From positions 1 through 12,705 of the forward strand of contig CAIKYN010000098.1 of NCBI GenBank assembly GCA_903831635.1: DNA of 12,705 bases, given 5' to 3'. A program made the translations under genes and the position numbers. Source of the stretch: an uncultured Spartobacteria bacterium (GTDB lineage: Bacteria > Verrucomicrobiota > Verrucomicrobiia > Chthoniobacterales > UBA6821). Shown in pieces: positions 12,610 to 12,705 of this stretch. Below the pieces are notes generated by a model, which did not search any database, was not told the DNA's origin, and saw only the letters and a program-made list of their open reading frames with translations. Position 1 is the stretch's first letter. Every line of letters starts with the position of its first letter.

Positions 12610-12705
12610 ATGAATCATTCTCCCAAGACCATAGAGCAGAAGTTGCTCCTCCAGGCACTCCTCCTTCTGGGAATCATTGGACTGACGGGTTGCGCCAGTG
12701 ATGCC
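12610..12705 (+). CDS. Lipoprotein, N-terminal part only (3' end cut by window edge)
   Basis: Only 32 codons are in the window. They read MNHSPKTIEQKLLLQALLLL, then GIIGLTGCASDA: a charged n-region, a hydrophobic h-region (about 12-25) and the lipobox LTGC with Cys28 as the acylation site. The residue after Cys is Ala and no Asp stands at +2, so by the E. coli Lol rule it would go to the outer membrane; whether that rule holds here is unknown. In-frame ATGs at 12577 and 12556 are also open (the frame begins after the TGA at 12544-12546); I prefer 12610 because it gives a signal peptide of normal length. No Shine-Dalgarno sequence or good promoter is seen. The function cannot be told from this fragment. 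Confidence 0.7.
   Translation, partial: MNHSPKTIEQKLLLQALLLLGIIGLTGCASDA

Overview
The window looks like a chromosomal housekeeping segment from a Gram-negative, outer-membrane-bearing bacterium, most likely a member of the Verrucomicrobiota (PVC group). That placement is an inference. It rests on a YidC with a large periplasmic domain, the order rpmH-rnpA-yidD-yidC-khpB, a split ResB/CcsA system II, lipoprotein and Sec signal peptides, moderately high GC, and an almost complete lack of Shine-Dalgarno sequences. I see no CRISPR array, no transposase and no integrase.

Left part (1-3284). A nearly complete pgsA (phosphatidylglycerolphosphate synthase) runs off the left edge on the minus strand. 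Divergent from it is gnd (6-phosphogluconate dehydrogenase), closed by a strong intrinsic terminator. A separate plus-strand gene follows. It encodes a secreted protein whose C-terminal part reads like an RlpA-type double-psi beta-barrel, and it converges with the next operon with only 3 nt between the stops.

Middle part (3288-8723). A translationally coupled resB-ccsA pair on the minus strand encodes the system II cytochrome c haem-ligation machinery. Divergent from it is a two-gene plus-strand unit: a PAP2-family lipid phosphatase and, 2 nt later, a polytopic GT39/ArnT-like glycosyltransferase homologue with an altered acidic motif. Together they suggest polyprenyl-phosphate or lipid A-type envelope work.

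Right part (8834-12023). On the minus strand, rpmH-rnpA-yidD-yidC-khpB forms the conserved ribosomal protein L34 / RNase P / membrane insertase cluster, with a good candidate promoter (TTGACA, 17 nt, CATTCT) in front of rpmH. rpmH is too short for a usual ORF cut-off but is clear. Its product has a C-terminal extension of about 16 residues, and the only usable rnpA starts lie inside that extension.

Far right (12193-12705). A tRNA-Ala(GGC) gene with encoded CCA is followed 159 bp downstream by a second copy of its 3' end. The DNA between holds several hairpins and looks like a tRNA tail interrupted in its T loop. This is the most unusual non-coding structure in the window. The window ends in the first 32 codons of a lipoprotein gene.
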